A stretch of DNA of 46,969 nucleotides from Candidatus Tectimicrobiota bacterium. Its GTDB lineage: Bacteria; JACPSX01. Location: assembly GCA_016193065.1 (NCBI GenBank), contig JACPSX010000094.1, positions 1 through 46,969 of the forward strand. Direction: 5' to 3'. Each line of letters starts with the position of its first letter. Within the stretch, counting starts at the first letter, position 1. The notes under the pieces were generated by a model. The model made no database searches. It saw nothing but the letters and a program-made list of their open reading frames with translations, and had not been told where the DNA came from. Positions 1-6,884 of the stretch are shown piece by piece. Position numbers and translations under genes: made by a program.

Positions 1-388
1 TCAGATCGTTAAAGGATTTGATGGCAGGATCGACGACAAAGCGGATCGTGGTCCCGCCGACCCCCATGAACAAGAAGAAGTCCGTCCCGTCGTTGACGTT
101 GTAGGCGATCACGTTGTCAGGGGAGGTGCTTCCCAAATCCCACTTCCCGTCCCGGATCCCGGTCATCTGCTCCTTGGAGGATCGGGTGAAGGAGAGCTGC
201 AGCTTGATGTTGTTCTTGGCGAAAACCCCCTTTTCTTCGGCCACCATCAGGGGGAGGTTCGCCGTCCCCGGGAAGACGTGGACTTTGACCGTTTCGGCGC
301 CCCGGGCCACCGGCAGCGCCACGACCCATCCTGCCATTGTAGTAACCCAAAGCCCGAAGACAACTCCAGATAGCAAACGGGATTTCAT
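1..388 (-). CDS. NMT1/SsuA-type ABC substrate-binding protein, N-terminal part (runs off the window)
   Basis: The 129 visible residues begin with a signal peptide: MKSR, a hydrophobic stretch, then ALPVARGA as a likely cleavage region. A periplasmic-binding start follows (ETVKVHVFPGTANLPLMVAEEKGVFAKNNI), containing the 'P-L-x-V-A-x-E-K-G-x-F' element typical of NMT1/SsuA-like binding proteins for small organic ligands. The start is the ATG at 388-386, preceded by a strong GGAGGGG ribosome site. The C-terminal two thirds lie outside the window. No permease or ATPase is visible next to it; the E1 genes lie upstream on the same strand. The ligand cannot be told from the sequence. Confidence 0.8.
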   Translation of the reverse strand, partial: MKSRLLSGVVFGLWVTTMAGWVVALPVARGAETVKVHVFPGTANLPLMVAEEKGVFAKNNIKLQLSFTRSSKEQMTGIRDGKWDLGSTSPDNVIAYNVNDGTDFFLFMGVGGTTIRFVVDPAIKSFNDL

Positions 389-412
389 CTTTGCCCCTCC
401 GTTCCCTCTTCG

Positions 413-426
413 ACCGGGTACCCGGT
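413..426. repeat. 14-bp perfect palindrome in a repeat-rich gap
   Basis: ACCGGGTACCCGGT is a perfect palindrome sharing the GGGTACCC core of the dispersed repeats near 1.6, 10.4 and 19.0 kb. It lies in the gap between the binding-protein start and the E1 beta stop, upstream of the binding-protein gene, so it could be a relic of that repeat family or an operator. Confidence 0.5.
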
Positions 427-468
427 TTCCGGGTGAGCACGAACGGAGGAAGAACAATCGATGATTTC

Positions 469-498
469 CCGTTCATGCTGAGCTTGTCGAAGCATGAG
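469..498. repeat. Dispersed stem-loop repeat (TGAGCTTGTCGAA family)
   Basis: CCGTTCATGCT and AGCATGA form the arms around GAGCTTGTCGA. Related stem-loops with CCGTTC(G/A)TG arms and a TCGACAAG or CTTGTCGA loop occur at 12,325-12,425 and 18,875-18,907, so this is a dispersed non-coding family rather than a gene-specific site. Confidence 0.6.
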
Positions 499-520
499 AG
501 TTACCTTTTCACGTGACCCG

Positions 521-1495
521 TTAAGAAACCAATGAGCGCACAGCCGCCTCGATCTTGTCCTCCGTGGGGGCGATGGCATTCTCCAGAACTCTGCTGAATG
601 GGACAGGAACATCCGCCCGCGTCACCCGCTTGATGGGCTTCTTCAGGGAACTGAAACCCTCCTCGGCGATGATGGCTGAGATCTCGGCAGCCACCCCGCA
701 GCTCCTGTGACATTCATCGACGACGACCACCCGCCCCGTCTTTGCCACCGAGGCCAGTATGGTCTCCTTGTCCAGAGGGACGAGCGTTCTGGGGTCCACG
801 ACTTCGACCTGGATCCCCTCGGCGGAAAGCTTCGCTGCCACCTGAAGAGAGCGCTGCACCATATAAGAAGTCGCCACCAGCGTGACGTCGCTCCCCACGC
901 GCTTGACGTCCCCCTGGCCGAAGGGGACCCGGTAATCCCCGTCGGGAACCGGCCCCTTGACCTCGAAGAGCAGGGAGTGATCCACGAACACAGTGGGGTT
1001 ATCACTGTGGATGGCGGTCCTGAGCAGTCCTTTGGCATCCGCCGGGCTCGTTGGAAGCATGATCTGGAGGCCCGGCGCGTTCCACAGCATGGCCTGCGGG
1101 CTGTGGGAGTGCTGGGCGGCCCCGCCCCCGCGCAGGCCGTGGAGAATGTGGAAAATCACCGGGACCCGGGTTTGTCCCCCGGACATGTAGAAAGCGTTGG
1201 CTGCCTCGTTTACAACCTGAGGCCAGGCCTGAAAGATGAAGCTTGCCGTGGCGATGTCCACGATCGGGCGAAGTCCGGCCATGGCAGCCCCGGTTCCAAT
1301 CCCCGCGATGCCGATTTCCGAAATGGGAGTGTCCTGAATGCGGGAAGGACCGAATTTCTCTTTAAGCTCATCCATGAGAACGCGCCGGGGGCTCAGGCCG
1401 AAAAAGTAGCTTCCCAGCAAGCAAACCCTCGGGTCGTTTTCCATGGCTTCTGAAAGCGCTTCTGCAACTGCCTCCGCGTAGCTGATCTCTCTCAT
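521..1495 (-). CDS. Thiamine-dependent 2-oxoacid dehydrogenase E1 component, beta subunit
   Basis: 324 residues, full length for an E1 beta subunit (pyruvate, acetoin or branched-chain type). The beta-subunit signatures are present: DTPISEIGIAGIGTGAAMAGLRP, whose ISE glutamate normally contacts the thiamine ring, then QVVNEAANAFYMSGGQ, and the C-terminal transketolase domain with VVDPRTLVPLD and VVVVDECHRSCGVAAEI. One oddity is near residue 28: the usual 'GED/GEEV' segment reads LLGSYFFGLSPRR, so an acidic residue conserved in most relatives is replaced. It pairs with the alpha gene upstream. No E2 or E3 gene is in the window, so the 2-oxoacid substrate is open. The ATG at 1495 has a modest ribosome site. 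Confidence 0.88.
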   Translation of the reverse strand: MREISYAEAVAEALSEAMENDPRVCLLGSYFFGLSPRRVLMDELKEKFGPSRIQDTPISEIGIAGIGTGAAMAGLRPIVDIATASFIFQAWPQVVNEAANAFYMSGGQTRVPVIFHILHGLRGGGAAQHSHSPQAMLWNAPGLQIMLPTSPADAKGLLRTAIHSDNPTVFVDHSLLFEVKGPVPDGDYRVPFGQGDVKRVGSDVTLVATSYMVQRSLQVAAKLSAEGIQVEVVDPRTLVPLDKETILASVAKTGRVVVVDECHRSCGVAAEISAIIAEEGFSSLKKPIKRVTRADVPVPFSRVLENAIAPTEDKIEAAVRSLVS

Positions 1496-1544
1496 CGTAT
1501 CCCCCGATTCATGTACAATGTCCCATCAACGCGCTTAAGTGCCC

Positions 1545-1630
1545 CCTCTCCCACCCTCTCCGCACGCCCCGGGTACCCTCTGGGTGCCACCCGGGGTACC
1601 CGAGGGGGAGAGGACGAAGGTGAGGGGGTA
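1545..1630. repeat. REP-like dispersed palindromic repeat (GGGTACCC/CCCTCTCC family)
   Basis: Most of the 151-bp E1 alpha-beta gap is one imperfect palindrome: CCCTCTCCCACCCTCTCC on the left, CCCCGGGTACC and GGGGTACCC near the middle, and GGGGGAGAGGACGAAGGTGAGGGGG on the right. The CCGCACCC, GGGTACCC and GGTGAGGGGG modules recur near 10.38, 12.3-12.5, 18.97 and 35.6 kb. It separates two genes normally adjacent in one operon. Confidence 0.7.
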
Positions 1631-1646
1631 TGATTTGGGAATCCTC

Positions 1647-2669
1647 TCAGGCAAAAATGTTTTCAAAAGCCGACTGTGGATCGGGCAGGGGGCTCTCCTT
1701 AGCAAACAGGACGCCTTTGCCGATCTCGGAGCGTACCTCGCTGTCCAGCTCGAGGATCTGCTCCCGGCTCAGGTGGCCGGCCTCCAGGATTTCTCTGCTG
1801 ATCCTCAGGACCGGGTCCTGCTTTTCATGCCACTGCCGGTGTTCCTGCGGGATCTTGCCCTTGTCCCAGGCCATGGTGAGGTCTGTAATTCCGGTGAGCA
1901 AGTCAGGCCACAGGGGCTTGCTGCCGGCCCAGCGGTACGTCTGGGCCTCGATGAAGGCCGGCCCCTTTCCCGCTCTGGCCCGGTTCAAGGCTTCGGACAT
2001 GGCTTGATGGACTGCTGCGGCATCCGTGCCGTCAATCACGCGGCTGGGAATTCCGTAGGGCGTTACGAGTTCGTTCAGGTGCCGGGCTGCGTTGGTGGAA
2101 CCGGAGTAATCGCTCGATTTGCGCTCGCCCAGGCCCAGGCTGTTGTTTTCGCACAGGAAGATGACCGGCAAAGACCACAGAGCGGCAATGTTGAAGGTTT
2201 CCGGGGCTGCCCCTTCCTCCAGGGCTCCATCGCCGAACAAGCAGATGCTCACGAAGTCTTTTTTCATCTGCTTGGAGGCATAAGCTGCCCCGGCGGCCAG
2301 GGGGATGACCCCGCCCACGACGGCCGAAGTCTGCAGGAAGCCCAATTCCCCGGGCAGAGCATGCAGGGTGCCTCCCTTCCCCTTGTTGTAGCCGGTGGCC
2401 TTCCCCATGATTTCGGCCAGCAGCCGCCCCGGGTCGGCCCCCCGGGCTAGAAGGTGTCCGTGATTGCGGTGGGTGGTGAAGGCCTTGTCGTCCGGCTGCA
2501 GCATCCTCATGGCCACAGCTCCGGTCACCTCTTCGCCGATATAGACATGGAAGTGTCCGAAGGATCCCCCCTCCCGGTGGAGCCCGATCAAGGATTCCTC
2601 AAAGCGGCGGATCAGGAGGCACCTGCGGAAAATATCCTTGATCTCGTCGCGGGGCAAGTTGGGTAGCAT
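1647..2669 (-). CDS. Thiamine-dependent 2-oxoacid dehydrogenase E1 component, alpha subunit
   Basis: 340 residues, normal for E1 alpha of the pyruvate/acetoin family. The ThDP/Mg2+ motif is clear: FGDGALEEGAAPETFNIAAL then SLPVIFLCENN (GDG to NN spacing about 30). HVYIGEEVTGAVAMRML and TTHRNHGHLLARGAD are the alpha-subunit N-terminal signatures. The reading frame stays open far upstream, antisense to pckA, but the family starts at MLPNLPRDEI. That ATG (2669-2667) has GGAGGAG about nine bases upstream, so I chose it. The protein should form a heterotetramer with the beta subunit encoded downstream and decarboxylate a 2-oxoacid onto an E2 lipoyl domain. Acetoin or pyruvate are both possible. 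Confidence 0.9.
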   Translation of the reverse strand: MLPNLPRDEIKDIFRRCLLIRRFEESLIGLHREGGSFGHFHVYIGEEVTGAVAMRMLQPDDKAFTTHRNHGHLLARGADPGRLLAEIMGKATGYNKGKGGTLHALPGELGFLQTSAVVGGVIPLAAGAAYASKQMKKDFVSICLFGDGALEEGAAPETFNIAALWSLPVIFLCENNSLGLGERKSSDYSGSTNAARHLNELVTPYGIPSRVIDGTDAAAVHQAMSEALNRARAGKGPAFIEAQTYRWAGSKPLWPDLLTGITDLTMAWDKGKIPQEHRQWHEKQDPVLRISREILEAGHLSREQILELDSEVRSEIGKGVLFAKESPLPDPQSAFENIFA

Positions 2670-2854
2670 GGGCACATCTCCTCCGTTGCAGTATAAAGAA
2701 CAGGCACCTTCCTTGAGATCAGACCTCTCGACATCCTCGGGACTCGAAGCGCTGAGAATGGGGCCAGTATATCGATTTTCCGGCCGGATCAAAAGGAAAA
2801 ATTGTCGTGGGCGCCGCCCTTCGGTTGCCGGGAGAATCCGCCGGACATAAATTG

Positions 2855-2860
2855 TATAAT
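2855..2860 (+). promoter_or_regulatory. Probable -10 box for pckA
   Basis: A perfect TATAAT lies 65 bases before the pckA start in the divergent gap between the E1 genes and pckA. I see no good -35 hexamer 16-18 bases upstream, so the promoter is only partly supported. Confidence 0.45.
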
Positions 2861-2924
2861 AGTCAATTACAGATTCCATCGGGAACCGTGGAAACCCCTG
2901 AATCCGGGCAAAAAGGAGGGAGTC

Positions 2925-4538
2925 ATGGAAGCCGTTGCCGATCGCGAGGGCCATTCTCTTGATCGTCATGGGATCAAGAACGTCAGCAATGTTTACTGGA
3001 ATCTCTCCACACCGGCCCTTTATGAGCAGATCGTGCGCCGGCGGGAGGGGATCCTGGCTCACCTGGGGCCCATCGTGGTCCGCACGGGGCACCACACGGG
3101 GCGCTCGCCCCGGGACAAGTTCATCGTGGACGAACCGACCAGCCGGGAGCACATCTGGTGGGGAAACGTAAACCGGCCTTTTGAGCGCAGCCGCTTTGAC
3201 GCCCTTTACCACCGGCTGCTTGCTTATCTCCAGGGTAAGGACGTTTTCGTACAGGATTGCTACGCCGGGGCTGATGAGCGCTACCGGGTCCCCATTCGTA
3301 TCATTACCGAGACGGCCTGGCACAGCCTATTTGCCCGCACCCTGCTGCTCAAGCCCGAAAGGGAAGAGCTGGCCGCATTCGAACCCGAGTTTACCATCAT
3401 GAACACCCCGCGCTTTCACGCTTTCCCCGAGGTGGATGGCACCAATTCGGAGGTCTTCATCATCGTCAACTTCGAGAAGAAGCTGGTGATCATCGGGGGC
3501 ACGAGCTATGCCGGGGAAATCAAGAAGTCCGCGTTCACGATCCTGAATTACGTCTACCCACAACAGGGAGTTTTCTCGATGCACTGCTCGGCCAACGTGG
3601 GTGCGGCCGGAGACGTGGCCATCTTCTTCGGTCTGTCGGGAACCGGCAAGACTACCCTGTCCGCCGACCCGCGCCGGGCCCTCATTGGCGATGACGAGCA
3701 CGGCTGGAGCGACCGGGGCGTGTTTAACTTCGAGGGAGGATGCTACGCCAAGGTGATTCACCTCTCCAAAGAGTCCGAGCCCGAGATATACCAATGCACC
3801 CGCCGGTTCGGTACGGTCCTGGAGAACGTGGCGATCGACGCAGTGACCCGGCACTTGAACCTGGACGACGATTCCCTGACGGAAAACACCCGGGCCGCCT
3901 ACCCGATCACCCATCTGGAGAATATCGTGCACTCGGGGACGGGAGATCACCCGAAAAACATCATTATGCTCACCTGCGATGCCTTCGGGGTCATGCCGCC
4001 CATCGCCCGCCTGACTCCGGAGCAGGCCATGTATCATTTCCTGTCCGGCTATACGGCTCGCGTGGCGGGGACTGAGAAGGGCCTGGGCAAGGAACCCGAG
4101 GCCACCTTCAGCACCTGTTTCGGGGCTCCTTTCCTGGTTCTGAGACCTTCCGTTTACGCCAATCTCCTCAGGGAAAACATTGCCAAACACGAGGTGAATT
4201 GCTGGCTGGTCAACACAGGGTGGACGGGAGGGTCCGTGGGGGAAGGCAGCCGGATCAAGATTGCCTATACACGCGCCATTGTGAACGCTGCCCTGGAGGG
4301 CAAGCTGGAAAACGTGCGTTACGAAACGGATCCCGTGATGGGGCTCAAGGTGCCGGTGGAATGTCCTGATGTGCCCTCAGAGTTGTTAAAGCCCCGCGAC
4401 ACGTGGAGGGACGGTCGGGCCTACGATGCCAAGGCCAATGAGCTGGCGGCCCGATTTGAGGAGAACTTCAGCCAGTACCAGGGGGACGTCTCCGAGGAAG
4501 TGAGAGCGGCTGGTCCCCGCGTCTTGGCTGTCCCCTGA
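2925..4538 (+). CDS. pckA: Phosphoenolpyruvate carboxykinase (ATP)
   Basis: 537 residues, the usual length of the ATP-dependent enzyme, which interconverts oxaloacetate plus ATP with PEP, CO2 and ADP in gluconeogenesis. Motifs in order: RTGHHTGRSPRDKFIVDEP (substrate-binding arginine, about residue 50); the kinase-1a P-loop FGLSGTGKTTLSADP; the metal-binding kinase-2 element LIGDDEHGWSD; and NFEGGCYAKVI. The start is ATG 2925 with AAGGAGGG nine bases upstream; the frame is open for 41 more codons upstream without family similarity. Divergent from the E1 genes and 82 bases ahead of galT. Nothing looks damaged. Confidence 0.97.
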   Translation: MEAVADREGHSLDRHGIKNVSNVYWNLSTPALYEQIVRRREGILAHLGPIVVRTGHHTGRSPRDKFIVDEPTSREHIWWGNVNRPFERSRFDALYHRLLAYLQGKDVFVQDCYAGADERYRVPIRIITETAWHSLFARTLLLKPEREELAAFEPEFTIMNTPRFHAFPEVDGTNSEVFIIVNFEKKLVIIGGTSYAGEIKKSAFTILNYVYPQQGVFSMHCSANVGAAGDVAIFFGLSGTGKTTLSADPRRALIGDDEHGWSDRGVFNFEGGCYAKVIHLSKESEPEIYQCTRRFGTVLENVAIDAVTRHLNLDDDSLTENTRAAYPITHLENIVHSGTGDHPKNIIMLTCDAFGVMPPIARLTPEQAMYHFLSGYTARVAGTEKGLGKEPEATFSTCFGAPFLVLRPSVYANLLRENIAKHEVNCWLVNTGWTGGSVGEGSRIKIAYTRAIVNAALEGKLENVRYETDPVMGLKVPVECPDVPSELLKPRDTWRDGRAYDAKANELAARFEENFSQYQGDVSEEVRAAGPRVLAVP

Positions 4539-4620
4539 GCATTGTGTTGCACAAGTCTAGAGAATTGCGGCAACAAGAGAGCGCGGGGAAGAGTCCTCTG
4601 GGAAGCCGGGGAGGAAAATC

Positions 4621-5634
4621 ATGCCGGAGATTCGCCTGAACCCCATTACGGGAGACTGGGTCATCATTGCCACAGAGAGAGCCCGCAGGCCGGAGGAATT
4701 CGTCAAGAAGGAGGAAAAGAAGACTCTGCCGGCTTACAGCCCCGAGTGTCCTTTTTGCCCGGGAAACGAAGAGAAAACTCCCGGGGAGACCTTCCGCATC
4801 CATGATGGCACAAGCTGGCAGGTTCGGGTGGTTCCGAATAAATTTGCAGCGCTTTCCCGAGACGGAGAGCCGGATCACAAGGCGGTGGGACTCCGCAAAT
4901 CCCTCAACGGCGTTGGAGTCCACGAAGTCATCGTTGAAACTCCGCAGCACCATATGACCACTGCTTTGCTTCCCCCGGATCAGGTGCGGCGGATCCTCCA
5001 GGCCAGCCTGGATCGCTACCGGACCATTTATCAGGACCCACGCGTACAACAGGTGATCCTGTTTAAGAATCACGGAGAAGGTGCCGGGACGTCCCTGGAG
5101 CATCCCCACTCCCAGATCGTCGGCACTCCGGTTATTTCCTCAGAGATCCGCTTGCGCTTCGACCGCGCTCTCCGCTACATGGACGAGATGGGGGAATGCT
5201 TGTTTTGCCGGGTTCTCACGGATGAGCTGGAAGAGGAAACGAGAATCGTCGCGCAAAACTCGGGCTACGTGGCCTTCGTCCCCTACGCGGCGCTCTCCCC
5301 GTTTCATCTCTGGATCTTTCCACGGCGCCATCGCTCCTTTTTTGGAGGCCTCGAGGACTTGGAACTGGAACCGCTGGCCGAGTTGCTCCGCCTCACCCTG
5401 GCCAAGCTCTATTACGGTCTGAACAACCCGGACTATAACTACGTGGTGCGCTCAGTCCCCGCCGTGGATCCGAAGCGGGAATATTTTCACTGGTACATGA
5501 GCATCGTTCCCCGGCTCTCCAAAGCGGCGGGTTTTGAGCTCGGCTCAGGGATGTTCATCAACACGGCTCTGCCGGAGCAAAGTGCCAGGCTTCTCCGGGA
5601 AACCCAGATCCCCGCTCAGGAATCAGGCTTCTAG
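4621..5634 (+). CDS. galT: Galactose-1-phosphate uridylyltransferase
   Basis: 337 residues of the HIT-superfamily GalT family, which exchanges UMP between UDP-glucose and galactose-1-phosphate. The N-terminus LNPITGDWVIIATERARRP is typical. Two CxxC pairs (CPFC near residue 42, CLFC near 196) fit the structural zinc sites. The catalytic HPH triad lies in the segment ending LEHPHSQIVGTP, where the first His of HPHSQ is not the nucleophile but the second is. A second HIT-like half carries FHLWIFPRRHRSFF. GGGGAGG lies just ahead of the ATG. No other Leloir gene is here; some bacterial homologues act on other sugar phosphates, so the substrate is less sure than the fold. Confidence 0.9.
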   Translation: MPEIRLNPITGDWVIIATERARRPEEFVKKEEKKTLPAYSPECPFCPGNEEKTPGETFRIHDGTSWQVRVVPNKFAALSRDGEPDHKAVGLRKSLNGVGVHEVIVETPQHHMTTALLPPDQVRRILQASLDRYRTIYQDPRVQQVILFKNHGEGAGTSLEHPHSQIVGTPVISSEIRLRFDRALRYMDEMGECLFCRVLTDELEEETRIVAQNSGYVAFVPYAALSPFHLWIFPRRHRSFFGGLEDLELEPLAELLRLTLAKLYYGLNNPDYNYVVRSVPAVDPKREYFHWYMSIVPRLSKAAGFELGSGMFINTALPEQSARLLRETQIPAQESGF

Positions 5635-5836
5635 CCTGCTCACGTAAGATCCTGTCCCGGTTACGACGGCTTTTCGGGTTTTTTGCTCTCCCCAGATAAG
5701 CTCCTCCGTACCCTTTCCGTTTCTTCAGGTGACCATTTGAAAGTCCCGAGAAAGGGTAGTTTCCTGTCTCGTAAGCTAATTTCATTAGGCTGATAGGTAA
5801 CTCACCTCATTTTTGTTAGGAAATAGCAAAGAATTG

Positions 5837-5870
5837 TTGACATTTGTTCGTCCGTTGGCAAAATGCCAAC
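5837..5870 (+). promoter_or_regulatory. Promoter -35 and palindromic operator ahead of the HTH-PAS gene
   Basis: TTGACA at 5837-5842 is a consensus -35. A CAAAAT -10 would start 16 bases later, inside the perfect palindrome GTTGGCA-AAA-TGCCAAC (5854-5870). An outer inverted pair, ATTGTTG (5833-5839) and CAACAAT (5867-5873), brackets it. The site ends 24 bases before the start of the HTH-PAS gene, so autoregulation by that HTH is a natural guess. Confidence 0.6.
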
Positions 5871-5894
5871 AATAGGGTTTTTCAGGGATGGGCG

Positions 5895-6629
5895 ATGGAA
5901 AACAAGATTCACGACAACTCCTTGCAGCTCTACCGCTTTATCCGGCTGGTTCTGGGAGAGGAAATCTCGGACAACCAGATTGCCCGCCTGTGGCACATGG
6001 ACGTGAAGAATTTCAACGACTTCAAAAAGGGGCGTCTCCCCGTGCCGCGAATCGAGCGCCTGGAAGCCCTGGCCGAGGTGCTGGGCGTCCCAAAAAGCCT
6101 TGTCTTCGAAGTGGCCGGCGGGGGGGATGCCGAAAAGGCCCTGGCGCTGGCCCGCAGCAACGATTTTCGGATGCTCTCCGAGGTGCTCTCGGAGAGCTTG
6201 GCCCGCTCCTTGCGGGAGCTGCGCGCCGCCGAGGAGCGCTTTCGCGCCATCATGGATGATTTTCCGGAGATGATTCAGCAAATCTCCCTGAGCCGGCGCC
6301 TGGAATTTGTGAACAAGCGCGCGCTTTGCCGTCTTAAGTATTCCCACGACTCCATCCTCTCCAAGAATCTGGAAGACCTCTGCCCTCCCGAGGAGGCAGG
6401 CCGGGTTGTTCATCATACCGACCAGGTCATCCGGGAGGGGGAGCACGTGTTGAAGACCTCGATGCTCACGGCCCAGGGAGAGCCCATCCCGGTTCTGCTC
6501 CACAGCACCCTGCTCCGGGATGGGAGCGGGCTTCCCTCGGGCATCCTGGGGTACTGGAAAGAGGTTGATGCGGAGGCCGGCAGGGAAGTTCTCCAGTGCT
6601 TCGCCTGCGTGACACCGCACGGTTCCTGA
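5895..6629 (+). CDS. XRE-like HTH plus PAS-domain transcriptional regulator
   Basis: 244 residues from the ATG at 5895 (the frame also opens at 5844, inside the palindromic operator, so the later start is preferred). Residues ~5-70 look like a lambda-repressor-type HTH: QLYRFIRLVLGEEISDNQIARLW, then a turn and RIERLEALAEVLGVPKSLVFEV. A helical linker (about 75-110, ending RSLRELRAAEERFRAIMDDF) leads into one PAS domain (about 112-220) containing EMIQQISLSRRLEFVNKRAL and ending GSGLPSGILGYWKEV. No kinase or effector domain is present, so it is probably a one-component sensor. It lies 16 bases ahead of a small protein and then the glutamate synthase genes. The PAS ligand is unknown. Confidence 0.75.
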   Translation: MENKIHDNSLQLYRFIRLVLGEEISDNQIARLWHMDVKNFNDFKKGRLPVPRIERLEALAEVLGVPKSLVFEVAGGGDAEKALALARSNDFRMLSEVLSESLARSLRELRAAEERFRAIMDDFPEMIQQISLSRRLEFVNKRALCRLKYSHDSILSKNLEDLCPPEEAGRVVHHTDQVIREGEHVLKTSMLTAQGEPIPVLLHSTLLRDGSGLPSGILGYWKEVDAEAGREVLQCFACVTPHGS

Positions 6630-6645
6630 CAAGAAGGATCCAAGC

Positions 6646-6870
6646 ATGCCACTCTCAGAGAATTGGCGGCAGCAAGTTGAGGGTTCGAAGGTCCTGCAGC
6701 ACGTGCCGGGAAATGTGGAGCGTATCCTCTTCCGGCAGGAGGGGGTTCATCATTCCTGCCCGGCCTGCCGCTACGACGGGGCCTTGCAGCGTTGGGCCAT
6801 CTTCCCCAGCATTTGCCCCGGAGTGAGGGCCCGGGATGCTGATTACTGCCGGGGATGCCCGATTCTTTAA
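6646..6870 (+). CDS. Small two-CxxC (zinc-ribbon-like) protein of unknown function
   Basis: 74 residues with two CxxC knuckles, CPAC (about 38-41) and CRGC near the C-terminus (DYCRGCPIL), plus a lone ICPG between them. This is consistent with a zinc ribbon or a small Fe-S site, but I do not recognise a family. AAGGA lies ahead of the ATG. It sits between the HTH-PAS gene and the glutamate synthase genes on the same strand with 14-16 base gaps, so co-transcription is likely. A partner role (regulator cofactor or electron carrier accessory) is only inference from position. Confidence 0.6.
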   Translation: MPLSENWRQQVEGSKVLQHVPGNVERILFRQEGVHHSCPACRYDGALQRWAIFPSICPGVRARDADYCRGCPIL

Positions 6871-6884
6871 AAGAGGACTGGTCC

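Noticed and set aside
5640-5700. Terminator after galT (CCCG...CGGG followed by TTTTTT near 5680)
   Set aside because: The stem is only about four base pairs with a long loop; too weak to call.
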